Of a stretch of 64,000 nt of DNA, positions 33,830 to 44,541 are shown piece after piece. The notes beneath the pieces were generated by a model. The model was not told where the DNA came from, ran no database searches, and saw only the letters and a program-made list of their open reading frames with translations. Every line of letters begins with the position of its first letter. Position 1 is the stretch's first letter. The position numbers and the translations under genes are program-made. The stretch comes from Armigeres subalbatus (taxonomy: Eukaryota; Arthropoda; Insecta; Diptera; Culicidae), in the NCBI RefSeq assembly GCF_024139115.2, contig NC_085141.1, positions 171,628,994 to 171,692,993 of the forward strand, read 5' to 3'.

Positions 33830-34740
33830 TAGGAGTTCCTTCTGAAATTCCTTATCTTTCAATAGTCCAACATGGAAAACATAACAACGTTTTGCTCCGG
33901 AAGTTCTTTCAGGAATTCCCCCGCAGGTTTCATCTCTACATGTTCCTTGAGAAAATCCTACGAAAGTTCCTTAAGGATTTTTTCCGGAAGTTCCATGATG
34001 CATTCCTCAGAAAGTTCCTTGAAGGATTCATCCGATAGTTCCTGCAGGATTTCCTCCGGAAGTTCCTTTGGGATTTCCTCCTGAAGTTCCTTCAGGAATT
34101 CCTCATTAGGTTCCACCGGAAGCTACACCAGGAATTCCTCCGATAGTTCATTAAGGAATTCCTCCATTAATTCATTCAGGAATTTCTTCAAAAAACTTTT
34201 TGCTTCCTGGAGGAGCTTCCATAAGAATTTCTGTTTTAACTTCCGGTGAAACTCGTGAAGGACTTCCGGGGGAAATCCTGAAGGATTTCTTGGAAGAACT
34301 TCTGGTAGAACTCCTCCAAGAACTTCCAGAAGCGGTCCTCCACTTCCTTCCTTCCAGGAATTCCTCAAGGAACTTCCGGAAGAATTCTTCAAGGAACTTC
34401 CAGAGGAATTCCTCAAGGAATTTTCAGAGCAATTCCTCCAAATTAATTTATGGAGCAACTTTCAGAGGTAATCCTGGAACAGTATTCAAAGATATTCCTA
34501 GAATATTTCCAAAGGAATTCATCTCGAAGGTATCCCTTGGAAAAAAATATGGAGGAATACCTGAAAGATATCGCGAATGAATGCATACAAGAATTCAAGA
34601 AAGAATTAATGGAATTAAATTTTGAACGCTTTTGGAAGAATTTCAAAAGAAATTCTGCATATTATTCAAGAAATTTATTCCGGTATTCCTTAAGAATTCT
34701 ATTCGGTATTCCTCAAATATATTTTTCTGACAATTCTTAG
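33830..34740. repeat. GGAATTCC-type repeat with 24-bp period
   Basis: Clearest member of the family. At 34360-34440 successive 24-bp units read CAAGGAACTTCCGGAAGAAT then TCTT, with small changes. Earlier units at 33960-34190 use TTCCTCCGGAAGTTCC-like phrases. Since 24 is divisible by 3, open frames of NSSRNFQR-type octapeptides arise on the plus strand and SSGSSLRN on the minus strand. I regard them as by-products. Confidence 0.85.
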
Positions 34741-35631
34741 TGGATTTTGTGAACAGGATTCCCCTTGAATTCCCAAAATAATTCCATCCACCGACCTAAA
34801 TGAACTTATGAATAACTTCCCTAACAATTATTTTTAAAACTGAGCTAGACAACAGTACCGAATTAATTTAATTTAAAACTACAATAACAAATATAACAAA
34901 ATTCTCGGAAAAATTTTTCAACGCGCATTTTATTTGAATAACAGACAGTTTCGTTTTTCCCTTCTGCTTGTTTATTCTGCCCAGTCCCACCCACTCACAT
35001 GGTTTTGACAGTTGAAGTACAGTTGTATTGGTGAACCCGGTGCGAAACCGTGAAACAATACAGTGCGAACCCGACAGCTTTGGGGTTGGAACTAGTGCGA
35101 ACCTAGTTCCAACCTGAGCGAATGAAAAAACACTTTGACAGCACTTAGGTTGGAACTGGTTGGAACTTTTTAAAAACGAATTCGACGTTAGTATACGAGA
35201 AAGGCAAAACTGCCGTAAAAAGAGGGTTGAGTGTGTTGATCTCACTCCTGTGTTATGAAATGCGTATTTCACGAACTTTTTGAAATTATACCACCAGTCA
35301 GTGGGGGAGAAATTAATGCAAACTAAGGACGTTTTTAAACTGCTTAATGTTACTACTTAAACAACATGTACGAAAGTTCAAATGAACTAGTACTAGAATC
35401 GCGTCACGTGTATATAGCTCTAAAAACATATGAAAACATTGACAAGATTGGAAATTTAGCAAAGAGAGAGATCGTTTTTTTTTGCGAAAGAATTTGATTC
35501 TTACAAGAAAAGTTATTAAGGAAATACTAAAAAGAGGGAAATTCATTTTAACACGCAAATGATCAGTACATTCAAAGTTAATTGCCTATAGGCCGGGTAT
35601 TAAGCCACCCGGTGCGGAAATTTATTACTAT
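34741..35631. other. Intron; nothing recognised
   Basis: AT-rich. GTGCGAACC/GGTTCGCAC-like words at 35030-35110 and a hairpin CCGGGTATTAAGCCACCCGG at 35593-35612 are the only structure noted. Confidence 0.4.
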
Positions 35632-35909
35632 GTCTGAAACTTGATTACGCATATGTACAACATGTGATAGATTTAGTTCGGAAAAGGTATTGGAGGGTAA
35701 CCGCCCCTTCGGTGGGCTTTGATCCCCACTAAGCTGCGGTGGACGACGGAGGTCCTTCGTAGCTTAGTATGGAAAGCACCTGTTATGCGAAATGGGGTCG
35801 TGGGATCAAAGCCCACCGAAGGGGCGGTTACCCTCCAATACCTTTTCCGAACTAAATCTATCACATGTTGTATATAATATATAATCATATGCATAATCAA
35901 GTTTCAGAC
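35632..35909. mobile_element. Fold-back element with long arms
   Basis: Left arm from GTCTGAAACTTGATTA (35632) through ACATGTGATAGATTTAGTTC to GGTGGGCTTTGATCCC. The right arm is its reverse complement ending AATCAAGTTTCAGAC at 35909. The inner 70 bp are a perfect match; the outer part differs by a 15-bp insertion in the right arm. The loop contains GTAGCTTAGTATGGAAAGCA and GGGATCAAAGCCC, which read as a tRNA-like A and B box pair. This may be two SINE heads in inverted orientation. Confidence 0.85.
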
Positions 35910-36216
35910 GCAAATGATGTTCTTCAATATCAATAACTAGTTTATTTGTGGACGCAGTAGCGCCCGTGGCAAGTGTTTAGATTCTTTCCTGCATTGAAAA
36001 AATCAAAATTTTCAACTTCTGTTGTCTGTGATTTTTTTCATCAAATGCTGTGTCTGGTTGTCTAAGGTAGTCATTGGTTTTGTTTTCGGATTGCATCTGA
36101 TAGTAAAAAAGAATTAAAGTGTCAAATATTTTATTTTTCGTGAAAATTTCCCCGCGTGCTGCGTCTGGTTGGCTAGTCACCGGACAGACAAACAGGGCTA
36201 TTATATTTATGATGAT
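35910..36216. other. Intron; nothing recognised
   Basis: Contains an imperfect repeat of the phrase GCTG(T/C)GTCTGGTTG (36047-36060 and 36158-36171). No exon. Confidence 0.4.
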
Positions 36217-36227
36217 GAGTATTTTTG

Positions 36228-36645
36228 GTTAGTAGCGTAGTTGGCTACACGTTCGCCTTACAAGCGAATGGTCATGGGTTCGATTCCAAGCCCCTCCACC
36301 AAACCCTCGTCAGTCGCCACATCCGCAGCACATACGGTGGCGTTTGGGGTACGCGCCTTACCGTCACGGCTGCCTGATGACGACTGACAACTTGTTCTTC
36401 TCGGAGGCATTCCTCCAACGTTACCCGGATTAATGGCAACCGAACAATGCAACGATCATTGAATACACGACATGGACAAGCGGACACAATGGACTGGCAA
36501 ACGACAACAATAATGGTAATGGAAATCTAAAAATAGATTCTGTGTGGATTCTCTGTAGAGCAGAATACCACAGTAGATCTCGGCACAGTAGCGGTTAAGT
36601 AACACAGAGTGCCTAACAAATAAATAAAGGAATAAAGTAAAGAAA
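36228..36645 (+). mobile_element. tRNA-Val-like SINE, 418 bp, 11-bp target duplication
   Basis: Flanked by GAGTATTTTTG at 36217-36227 and 36646-36656. The head folds like a tRNA: A box TAGCGTAGTTGG, anticodon stem TTCGC/GCGAA around loop CTTACAA (anticodon TAC, valine), and B box GGTTCGATTCC at 36277-36287. The body is unlike the other SINEs here, and the tail is an imperfect A-rich run (AAATAAATAAAGGAATAAAG). Distinct family from Feilai. Confidence 0.88.
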
Positions 36646-36656
36646 GAGTATTTTTG

Positions 36657-37090
36657 TTTTGTTTATAACTTTGCTTACAAAAGTCAAATCGCTTCGTAAA
36701 AATAACTGTTTTTCAGCTTAAGAAGTACCGTTGTTCGGGGTGACATTGTGCCTAGGGGGTAAGATTGGGCCAAAAACGAAAAATGTTTCCACTCCTAATA
36801 TCTCAGAAACTGTTACGAATTTTGATGAAAACTTCAAACGGTTCGAAATTATATTAAAATTCACGTCTAGGAAATCACAAAACAAATTCCAAGAACTAAT
36901 TGTGCTCGAACGATAATGCTTGGAATTTGAATGAAAAACTTTTGAGTGAATGAACCCGTATTAAAATAGTGTCAGTAATGTCCCACAAATTTATTACATA
37001 ACTAGTTTTTGGATCAATGGATACCTGGTTATCATGTTACGATAATCTGTTGTTGTTTTATAGAATTTTATCAATATTTATATATCCCCT
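36657..37090. other. Intron; nothing recognised
   Basis: AT-rich sequence. GGGGTGACATTGTGCC and GGGTAAGATTGGGCC near 36738-36772 resemble pieces of interspersed MITEs. No exon. Confidence 0.4.
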
Positions 37091-39230
37091 CTATAAGAGG
37101 GAAGGTTAAGGATGAATTTGGTTCAAAGTGAAAATTAATTGCTTGGCAATCGCAGAAAGTTTCCGTCCGTAGCACGCGTCGGAGGGAGATGCTGCCACAT
37201 GAATGACATCAGTATCAGAAATGTGAAATTTTATTTCAAGATACTTATTTGGTTTTGTTGCCTATTAGTGTTCGGAAAGGCGCTTCATGGACAATAATTC
37301 GGTTCTTTTCAGATATACAATTTTACAAAAGAGAAGGTTGAGCCAAGAAAATTTGTCTTCAAAGTGCATATCATGATCGATTTGTGATGACAGAACATTT
37401 CCATCTGTAACAGACTCACAAGCATGCGTCAGAGGAAGAGACTGTAAAAATGTATTCGCATGCAGAAATGTACTCCACCCACCGCGCTGCTTCCACAATC
37501 GCCACAAACGCCAGCGGAACAAGCATGTTGCGAATGAAATGGCTCGCGCGCGCGAGAAAGCAGCTTTCTTGTAGTCAATAATGTAAACCCTCTAGCTCCG
37601 CCCCTTTGGTGAAGGTTTGCACTCATCCCGATTAACAAAGAGGCGGGACTAATGCGCCGTCTTACTTGATTACAAGAAAGTTGCTTTCCCGCGCGCGCGA
37701 TCCATTTCGTTCGATATGGCGAGGAAAGCGGCAAGCGCTCTCAGCACCTGGATCTGGATTTGTTGCAGTTTATTGGGAAGGCGCATTATTGTATATCAAT
37801 CGGTTCTTTTCAGAACCTCAATTTTCCTGAAGAAAAGGTTGAGCAGAATACATTTTCGTCAAAGACAAATCATCATCGCTTGGCCACAGCGGAAATTGAC
37901 TTCGGTAGTAGAATCACAAGCGCGTGTCGGACTGTTGAGTGGTTGCTGTTAGTGATTCGGAAGGCGCATTATTTACATATATTATGCGGTTCTTCTCAGG
38001 ACCTAACATTCTATAAGAGGGAAGGTTAAGGATGAATTTGGTTCAAAGTGAAAATTAATTGCTTGGCAATCGCAGAAAGTTTCCGTCCGTAGCACGCGTC
38101 GGAGGGAGATGCTGCCATGATGAATGACATCAGTATCAGAAATGTGAAATTTTATTTCAAGATACTGATTTGGTTTTGTTGCCTATTAGTAAAGGCGCTT
38201 CATGGAGAATAATTCGGTTCTTTTCAGAACTAAAATTTTACAAAAGAGAAGGTTGAGCCAAGAAAATTTGTCTTCAAAGTGCATATCATGATCGATTTGT
38301 GATGACAGAACATTTCCATCTGTAACAGACTCACAAGCATGCGTCAGAGGGAGAGACTGTAAAAATGTATTCGCATGCAGAAATGTACTCCACCCACCGC
38401 GCTGCTTCCACAATCACCACAAACGCCAGCGGAACAAGCATGTTGCGAACGAAATGGCTCGCGCGCGCGAGATAGCAGCTTTCTTGTAGTCAATAATGTA
38501 AACCCTCTAGCTCCGCCCCTTTGGTGAAGGTTTGCACTCATCCCGATTAACAAAGAGGCGGGACTAATGCGCCGTCTTACTTGATTACAAGAAAGTTGCT
38601 CCCCGCGCGCGCGAGCCATTTCGCTCGGTATGTCATGGAAAATGGTAAACGGTCCCAGCATCTGGATCTTGATTTGTTGCAGTTCATTGGGAAGGCGCAT
38701 TGTTGTTAATCAATCGGTTCTTTTCAGAACCTCAATTTTCCTGAAGAAAAGGTTGAGCAGAATACATTTTCATCAAAGACAAATCATCATCGCTTGGCCA
38801 CAGCGGAAATTGACTTCGGTAGTAGAATCACAAGCGCGTGTCGGACTGTTGAGTGGTTGCTGTTAGTAATTCGGAAGGCGCATTATTTACATATATTATT
38901 CGGTTCTTCTCAGGACCCAACATTCTATAAGAGGGAAGGTTAAGGAAGAATTTGGTTCAAAGTGAAAATTAATTGCTTGGCAATCGCAGAAAGTTTCCGT
39001 CCGTAGCACGCGTCGGAGGGAGATGCTGCCACATGAATGACATCAGTATCAGAAATGTGAAATTTTATTTCAAGATACTGATTTGGTTTTGTTGCCTATT
39101 ATTGTTCGGAAAGGCGCTTCATGGAGAATAATTCGGTTCTTTTCAGAACTACAATTTTACAAAAGAGAAGGTTGAGCCAAGATAATTTTCCTTCAAAATG
39201 CATATCATGATCGATTTGTGATGACAGAAG
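37091..39230 (+). repeat. 0.92-kb tandem array carrying histone-type 3' end hairpins
   Basis: The phrase CTATAAGAGGGAAGGTTAAG begins copies at 37091, 38011 and 38925 (spacing 920 and 914 bp). The third copy stops near 39230. Each full unit holds three related sub-blocks, each with a hairpin of 6-bp stem and TTTC or TCTC loop: starts at 37301, 37802, 37988, 38216, 38716, 38902 and 39135. At 37802 and 38716 it is the perfect GGTTCTTTTCAGAACC. A purine-rich GAAGAAAAGG, AAAAGAGAAGG or AAGAGGGAAGG follows about 11 bp downstream. Stem, loop and purine element match the layout of animal histone mRNA 3' ends. No histone reading frame lies between them. Confidence 0.85.
37528..37712. mobile_element. 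MITE-like inverted repeat inside array unit 1
   Basis: Left end GAAATGGCTCGCGCGCGCGA with GAAAGCAGCTTTCTTGTAG; right end TTACAAGAAAGTTGCTTTC then CGCGCGCGCGATCCATTTCG. The same element is present at the equivalent place in unit 2 (about 38451-38628), so it was there before the array was amplified. Confidence 0.75.
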
Positions 39231-39419
39231 CCCTGAAACCGTTTACTGTTGATGCACTTCCCTAACACAAACATCAATATTCATTAACAAAGTGTTAATA
39301 GAGAGACAATTACCTTTCTAAACCCCATAGTGCGTATGTGCTTTTCAGTGTTTAACGAGTTTCGGTCTACTGAGTAGAAAATAAGTGAGAAATTAGTGAA
39401 GTTAGGAGTGAAAGAAGTC
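39231..39419. other. Probable 5' untranslated part of the Helentron
   Basis: Unique sequence between the array and the first Helentron exon. I could not place the Helentron 5' terminus. Confidence 0.35.
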
Positions 39420-39615
39420 ATGTCACAACACATGAATTCAACGTATGTGCGTAACTACCGTAAACGCACGCAGGAACAACGGGAGGATGACCCTCCCAAG
39501 CAGCCAAGAACCGCTGCTGAACGAGCTCGGGAATATCGAGCGAAGAAGAAGGCAGCTAAAGGTGAAGCGTTATCCACTGCTGGGTGGGACGCTGGAGAAG
39601 GCCCTTCAACTCGAG
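39420..39615 (+). pseudogene. Helentron exon 1 (N-terminal basic region)
   Basis: Starts at ATG 39420 (MSQHMNSTYVRNYRKRTQEQ) and contains the basic helix TAAERAREYRAKKKAAKG, a type often found at the start of arthropod Helitron proteins. The donor is CGAG before GTAGGA at 39615/39616, leaving phase 1. Together with the next exons it forms one continuous frame, which supports these splice choices. The element as a whole is dead, so this is labelled pseudogene although this exon is intact. Confidence 0.7.
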
Positions 39616-40526
39616 GTAGGAAATCTTAAAAATTGAAAATTTTCACTATAAATATCTCACAATGAAAACAATCACATTTAATTAATAAAATATCACAGTA
39701 ACTTCATGTTATTCCTATAATGAATAATCAATAGTTTATTTTATTTATATTTCATAAATAATCAACTAGCATGGATTTCAATTGCATTTCAATAATTCTT
39801 GAAATGTTATACCATGTTTTCAACATGAGTTTAATTTTCACTGTGAAATATGCTGAAATTTCTACTCTCCTCGTTCTAATTTTATAGCAGCAAGAATAAT
39901 CAATTTTGAACAAATGCCTTTTACCTGGTAAATGGTGAATTTTTCATAATACGTCAAATATTAAATTTTACATGTTTGGAGTAAAATACTTCAATACTAC
40001 TACTATTTAAAAATTTATTATATTTTCGAAACCATTTGAATCATTCAAAACTTATTTAAAAGAATAATAATTTGCCATTTGTAAGCGGCATTTTGTCACA
40101 TTTTCATCAGTATTAAAGTTTGAAAAGTAGAAAGGACTGAACATATCTCAAGAACCTTTGATGACTGAATAATAAACTTGTTTAAATACTTTGAATTGTC
40201 AACTGAATATCAGCTATCCAAACTTTTCACTTTTATCACAAACATTTAATTTACATCGGTTCACTGAATATTATGAGACACACCGAGGCACCAAATATCA
40301 CAGACAATTTGCGAGATTAAATATTGTGTCATTAAATATATCAGATAGGTATTATATTTTCGATGAAGAGGTAGGTGTTATTATAGTGAAATAATTCGTT
40401 TATTGCCAATAACTTATATTGTCATTCATATTCACACTAAGAAAATTATTTTACTATAAACGTGGTCTCCAACATTGTAACAATTTCACGAATAATGAAT
40501 CTGTCAAAATGTATTGCGTATTGTAG
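39616..40526. other. Helentron intron 1
   Basis: AT-rich 0.9-kb intron. The acceptor ATTGTAG lies before TATTTCC at 40527. No other features. Confidence 0.55.
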
Positions 40527-40697
40527 TATTTCCACCGATGCGCTTTCTTCCCGAAGAAGCCATCTTCCGCGATAATCTCAGCGATGGCGACGTTTCGTTG
40601 TGTGATTCACAACCATCTATTGCTGTTCGTGCCACACCGGTACCTATAATGCATAGAGGAGAAGAGGACATCTCTTTTGTTGAGCATGCTAGCCAGG
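40527..40697 (+). pseudogene. Helentron exon 2
   Basis: 171 bp, phase 1 to phase 1. It encodes VFPPMRFLPEEAIFRDNLSD, then DGDVSLCDSQPSIAVRA and EEDISFVEHASQ. The donor CAGG is followed by GTTAGT. No domain recognised; an acidic linker N-terminal to the Rep region. Intron 2 is 40698-40755. Confidence 0.65.
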
Positions 40698-40755
40698 GTT
40701 AGTTAGAACAAATTTAAATTCAAATCAAAGTGTTGATAACTCTTATATCCGGTAG

Positions 40756-41121
40756 AACCATTCGATCCGAATCTAGAAGGAGCATCAGCAGAGTTCAACA
40801 AACGTTTTGTTGAAAATCGTTTTGGTTTCCCATGTGGTGTTTGTGACCGGTTGTGGTTTGTAAATGACCTAAAGCCGCTTAACAACGCCGAAGTGACTGT
40901 GTTGGCAACAGCAAACAACACTGTCGGAACTATTCCAGCATGTAAGACATGCCATGCCAACTTGAAACGCGGTCATGTACCGTCACTTGCCGTTTCGAAT
41001 GGTTTTCGGTTCCCGGAATTTCCTACGAATCCACCACTTCCACAACTCGATCCGATTGCAGAGCGTTTGATCTCGCCACGGTTGCCTTTCATGCAAATTC
41101 GGCGACTGCGTTTTGCCGCAG
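40756..41121 (+). pseudogene. Helentron exon 3 (Cys-rich N-terminal region)
   Basis: 366 bp, after acceptor CCGGTAG and before donor CAG GTAAAT. It encodes FNKRFVENRFGFPCGVCDRL, then CKTCHANLKRGHVPSLAVSN, FRFPEFPTNPPLPQLDPIAE and RLISPRLPFMQIRRL. CGVC...CKTC looks like a zinc-binding pair, and the SPRLPFMQIR segment is characteristic of the conserved region before the Rep domain in Helitron-type proteins. Intron 3 is 41122-41182. Confidence 0.8.
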
Positions 41122-41182
41122 GTAAATTTTACGTAGTTTCTTGTAATGCAAATATTTTCACTACCATTTGATAACATTTTAG

Positions 41183-42105
41183 GGAGCTATGGCATAATCG
41201 GACAGGTCATTAATGTACCTGTAGATGTGGGATCAAATGGTCAAGGAGCTTCCCCGCCAGCTGGACGATGACAGGGCGTTCAATGTTTCCATTAAGAAGC
41301 ATTTGATACATAAGTCCGCCTATCTGTCAGGATTTGTGAAGAAGGGGACGATCAAAGCCTGGCTGCAGTACCTGGAAAATACGCCACTGTATCGTCGATA
41401 CGGTATAATTTTCAACGAGGACCAGTTGAATGCCATCGATTCTGCAGCACAAACTACGGAAGATGTAATTGACACGGTCGAAAATAGCAATGATGTCGAA
41501 TTGCTTATAGGACAGCAGCAAACACTCCTCTGGAATGAGGATAAGTGTCTGGAGATTGCTCCGGCGCAGAACAGAGTTCCGCTGTCGATCATCTACGATG
41601 AGCATGCCGAAGAATTATCATTCCCGGATGTATATTTGGGGCAACCGAGGACTTACAATCCGGAAGTACGGGTGACGCCGTATATGATGGCCACCAGTGA
41701 ACTGCGGCGCAGTGACCGACGAGCTGCCAAGCCCAGGCATGTATTATACGTTGCTATGAAGATTCTGCGTTTGCGGGTATCTGAGGGGCTGCAATGTACG
41801 TTCAAGTGTATGGGAACAGCCAATATCACACGGGCCATGCTTGATGATAAGGTGTTCCTGGAGCAGTGCGTCGATCGGAATTTATCATTCCTAAAATCGA
41901 TTCCAAATTCCGTACAGTACTGGCAACAGCGTAAGAACGATTTGTTCGCCATGATCCGGCAATTAGGGAAGCCAACTATGTTCCTCACCCTGAGTGCCAG
42001 TGAGACCAAATGGCCACACCTGTTGCGAACTTTACAAAGCTTGTCCGGTGGGAATAGTGTCATCGACGTTCAGAATCTATCGGCATTGCAGCGAGCCACT
42101 CTGGT
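41183..42105 (+). pseudogene. Helentron exon 4, first part (Helitron-like N domain)
   Basis: Starts in frame (SYGIIGQVINVPVDV), then a single extra G near 41229 shifts the frame. It continues as QMVKELPRQLDDDRAFNVSI, KKHLIHKSAYLSGFVKKGTI, RVSEGLQCTFKCMG and PTMFLTLSASETKWPHLLRT. The last motif, with TLSAS and W, is typical of the Helitron-like N-terminal domain. The final 654 bp (41452-42105) reappear at 46512-47165 on the other side of the LINE. The exon ends abruptly at LQRATLV, where the LINE tail begins. Confidence 0.88.
41452..42105 (+). repeat. 654-bp direct repeat, left copy (flanks the LINE)
   Basis: Matches 46512-47165 at a constant offset of 5060 bp. I saw one substitution between the copies (CCGGCGCAG against CCGGCACAG). 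The left copy ends exactly where the LINE 3' tail starts, and the right copy starts exactly where the LINE 5' end stops. Confidence 0.9.
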
Positions 42106-42312
42106 ATCAGGTATCAGGTATCAGAACGTCGGCTCCAGGGGCACGTTCACCTCAATTTGGGAGATTTGTGCCATCGCCTTCACAGCCTTTTTCATCACAC
42201 ACCTGACGGAAAAGGAAGTGAACAAAAGGAAAGGAATGTGGATGGGAGAACAAAGGGAATGTTTGGAAAAGGGCCCTTGAAGAGGGCATACAACGCATTA
42301 GCGTACAAGAGC

Positions 42313-43299
42313 TTATAGCTCCTTACCACAACGGGTTATGAACAACAAAATACTCTGAAGGTTCAGGTTTCTGAAGTCAATTTCACTAAGTAAGTGTTTA
42401 CCAAATATTTGGAAGCGCAATTGTGCATAGACTGGGCAGTTACATATTAGATGATAAGAAGTTCCATAATCGGATTCACAACTATCATAAACAGATGATT
42501 CAACGCGTTGAATATTTGCCATGTGATAGTTCAGTCGGCAGTGACCTGTCAAGGCCTTGACTAAGACACTGCAATTCTGTTTAGACAGATTAGCTAAATA
42601 GCTTGCTACTACCGGAGATGGCTCCCGGATGTACAATTTTGTTTGATGACATGAATCCAGACTACTCCAATGCCATTTGTGCTGAGTGACAGCCCAAGAG
42701 TTGATCAAAAGCTTCACCCAACACTTGGATATTGGAATAGCTGGCTCAGGACCAATAAAGTCATGCGATGCTCCATTACGAGCTAACTCATCAGCCAATT
42801 CGTTTCCAGCTATGGAAGAATGGCCAGGTACCCATATAAGGTGTAAAGTATTAACTGAATTCAGTTCCTCAATTTGAGTTCGACATGCGATTACTAACTT
42901 CGACCTTGAGTTGGCCGAGGCGAGAGCTTTAATAGCTGCTTGGCTATCTGAACAGAAGTATATTACTTTGCCCATAATGCGTTGCTGCAGTGCAGATTGC
43001 ACTCCACACATGATGGCAAATATTTCCGCTTGAAAGACAGTGCAGTGTGTACCCAGTGAGTGTGACTGTTCCAATCTCAGCTCACGCGAATAGACGCCTG
43101 CACCTGCTCTACCTTCGAGGAGGGAGCCGTCAGTGTAACAAACAATGCTGTCCGACATACTTCTCTCCAAATAGCCAGATGTCCACTCATCCCGCGAGGG
43201 GAATTGTGTTGAAAATGTCCTATAAGGAAAACTACTAACGTGTGTGAGATCACTTGGAGCAAGGAAAATTTTGTCCCAATTAACCATAAGCGGTAACAA
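42313..43299 (-). pseudogene. LINE RNase H domain and C-terminus
   Basis: Uninterrupted 328-codon minus-strand frame. RNase H catalytic signatures are in order: CYTDGSLLEGRAGAGVY (first Asp), QAEIFAIMCGV (Glu), YFCSDSQAAIKAL (second Asp) and WVPGHSSIAGNELADELA (His and last Asp). The C-terminal part has a Cys/His-type tail, LTGHCRLNYHM ... ESDYGTSYHLICNCPVY, common after RNase H in I/LOA-type LINEs. The enzyme would remove the RNA template strand during reverse transcription. All catalytic residues appear present although the upstream ORF is broken. Confidence 0.9.
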
Positions 43300-44541
43300 C
43301 GAAGTGTGTAGAACTGCGGTTTACAGGATTCTCTTCCATAAAACCGAGTACCCATAGTCGGTAAGTACAAGAAAATGCTTCTTGTTTGAGATGTATGTGT
43401 AGTGGGGCCACGTCGAAGAGAACTTCGAGAGCAGCCGTGGGAGTTGAAGAGAACGCACCAGTCATTGCCATTAGGCACATCCTTTGAAGATGGCCTAATT
43501 TAGACTGAATTGTCCTCACTTCCCTTTGCCACCACACAAGTCATCCATAAGCCAAAATTGGTCGTACAACTGTTGTGTGAATCCATTTGATATATTTGGG
43601 TTTAAGACCCCAAGTTTTACCAAAGGTTCGTCGGCATTGGCCGAAAGTTATACACGTTTTTTTGATTCTGAACTCAATGTTAGGAGTCCAGGAAAGCTTT
43701 GAATCCAAAATTAGACCCACATACTTTACTTGATCAGTTACATTGATTTCAGAACCAAAGAGATGTAATGGACGAATACCATTACGATTACGTTTTTCCG
43801 TGAAAAAAAACATTAGATGTTTTATTGGGATTGACCGAAAGGCCATATTGGCGACACCAACTTTCAACTACCTGAAGAGCATTTTGCATCAGGTCGAATA
43901 AGGTAGTAATGCACAAACCCACTATCAATGTTAGACAGTCGTCGGCAAATCCATAGGTAGGAGAACCGCAATTATTGAGTAACCTCAATAGCGTATTTGC
44001 AACGAGATTCCACAAAAGTGGAGATAATACTCCCCTTGAGGGCATCCGCAGACACTTAATTTCCTAATCGCTGCTTGACGTAATGTCGAGTAGAGATGTC
44101 GGTTTTAAGCATCTGGTGAATCCATTTGGTAATAATATTAGGTAGCCCATGACAACGTGCGGCTTCCAATATTGCATCGAAAGACACGTTGTCGAAAGCA
44201 CCTTCAATATCTAAGAAAGCACCCAAGCACGATTGCTTTTGAGCGAATGCTTTCTCGATATCGTACACAACCTTGTGTAGAAGAGTCACGGTGGACTTTC
44301 CAGATTGGTAAGCATGTTGATTAACATGAAGAGGCATGTTTGCCAAACAGTCATCACGAATGTGATGATCGATAATACGTTCTAAGCATTTCAGAAGAAA
44401 TGAGGTCAGACTGATGGGTCTAAAACTCTTTGCTTCTTCATACGAAGCACGTCCTCCTTTTGGGATAAACTTTACAGTGACATCCCGCCAGGATATGGGA
44501 ATATACCCAGTAGCCAAACTGCATACTAAAAGCTTTTTCAA
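43300..44541 (-). pseudogene. LINE reverse transcriptase domain
   Basis: Read in three frames. 44541-44056 carries FIPKGGRASYEEAKSFRPIS, the finger motif YQSGKSTVTLLHKVVYDIEK and LGAFLDIEGAFDNV (first catalytic Asp). After a stop near 44056 the frame continues at 44045 with GVLSPLLWNLVANTLL and TYGFADDCLTLIVG (catalytic FADD). It then goes on at 43867-43541 with the primer-grip region KYVGLILDSKLSW and the thumb. 43540-43300 continues in further frames with LQRMCLMAMTGAFSSTPTAA. At least three disruptions mean no full-length enzyme can be made. FADD instead of YADD is normal for this LINE group. Confidence 0.9.

Noticed and set aside
36228..36300. A functional tRNA-Val gene
   Set aside because: The anticodon arm and both boxes are good, but the acceptor stem does not close, and the unit is a 418-bp SINE with its own target duplication.
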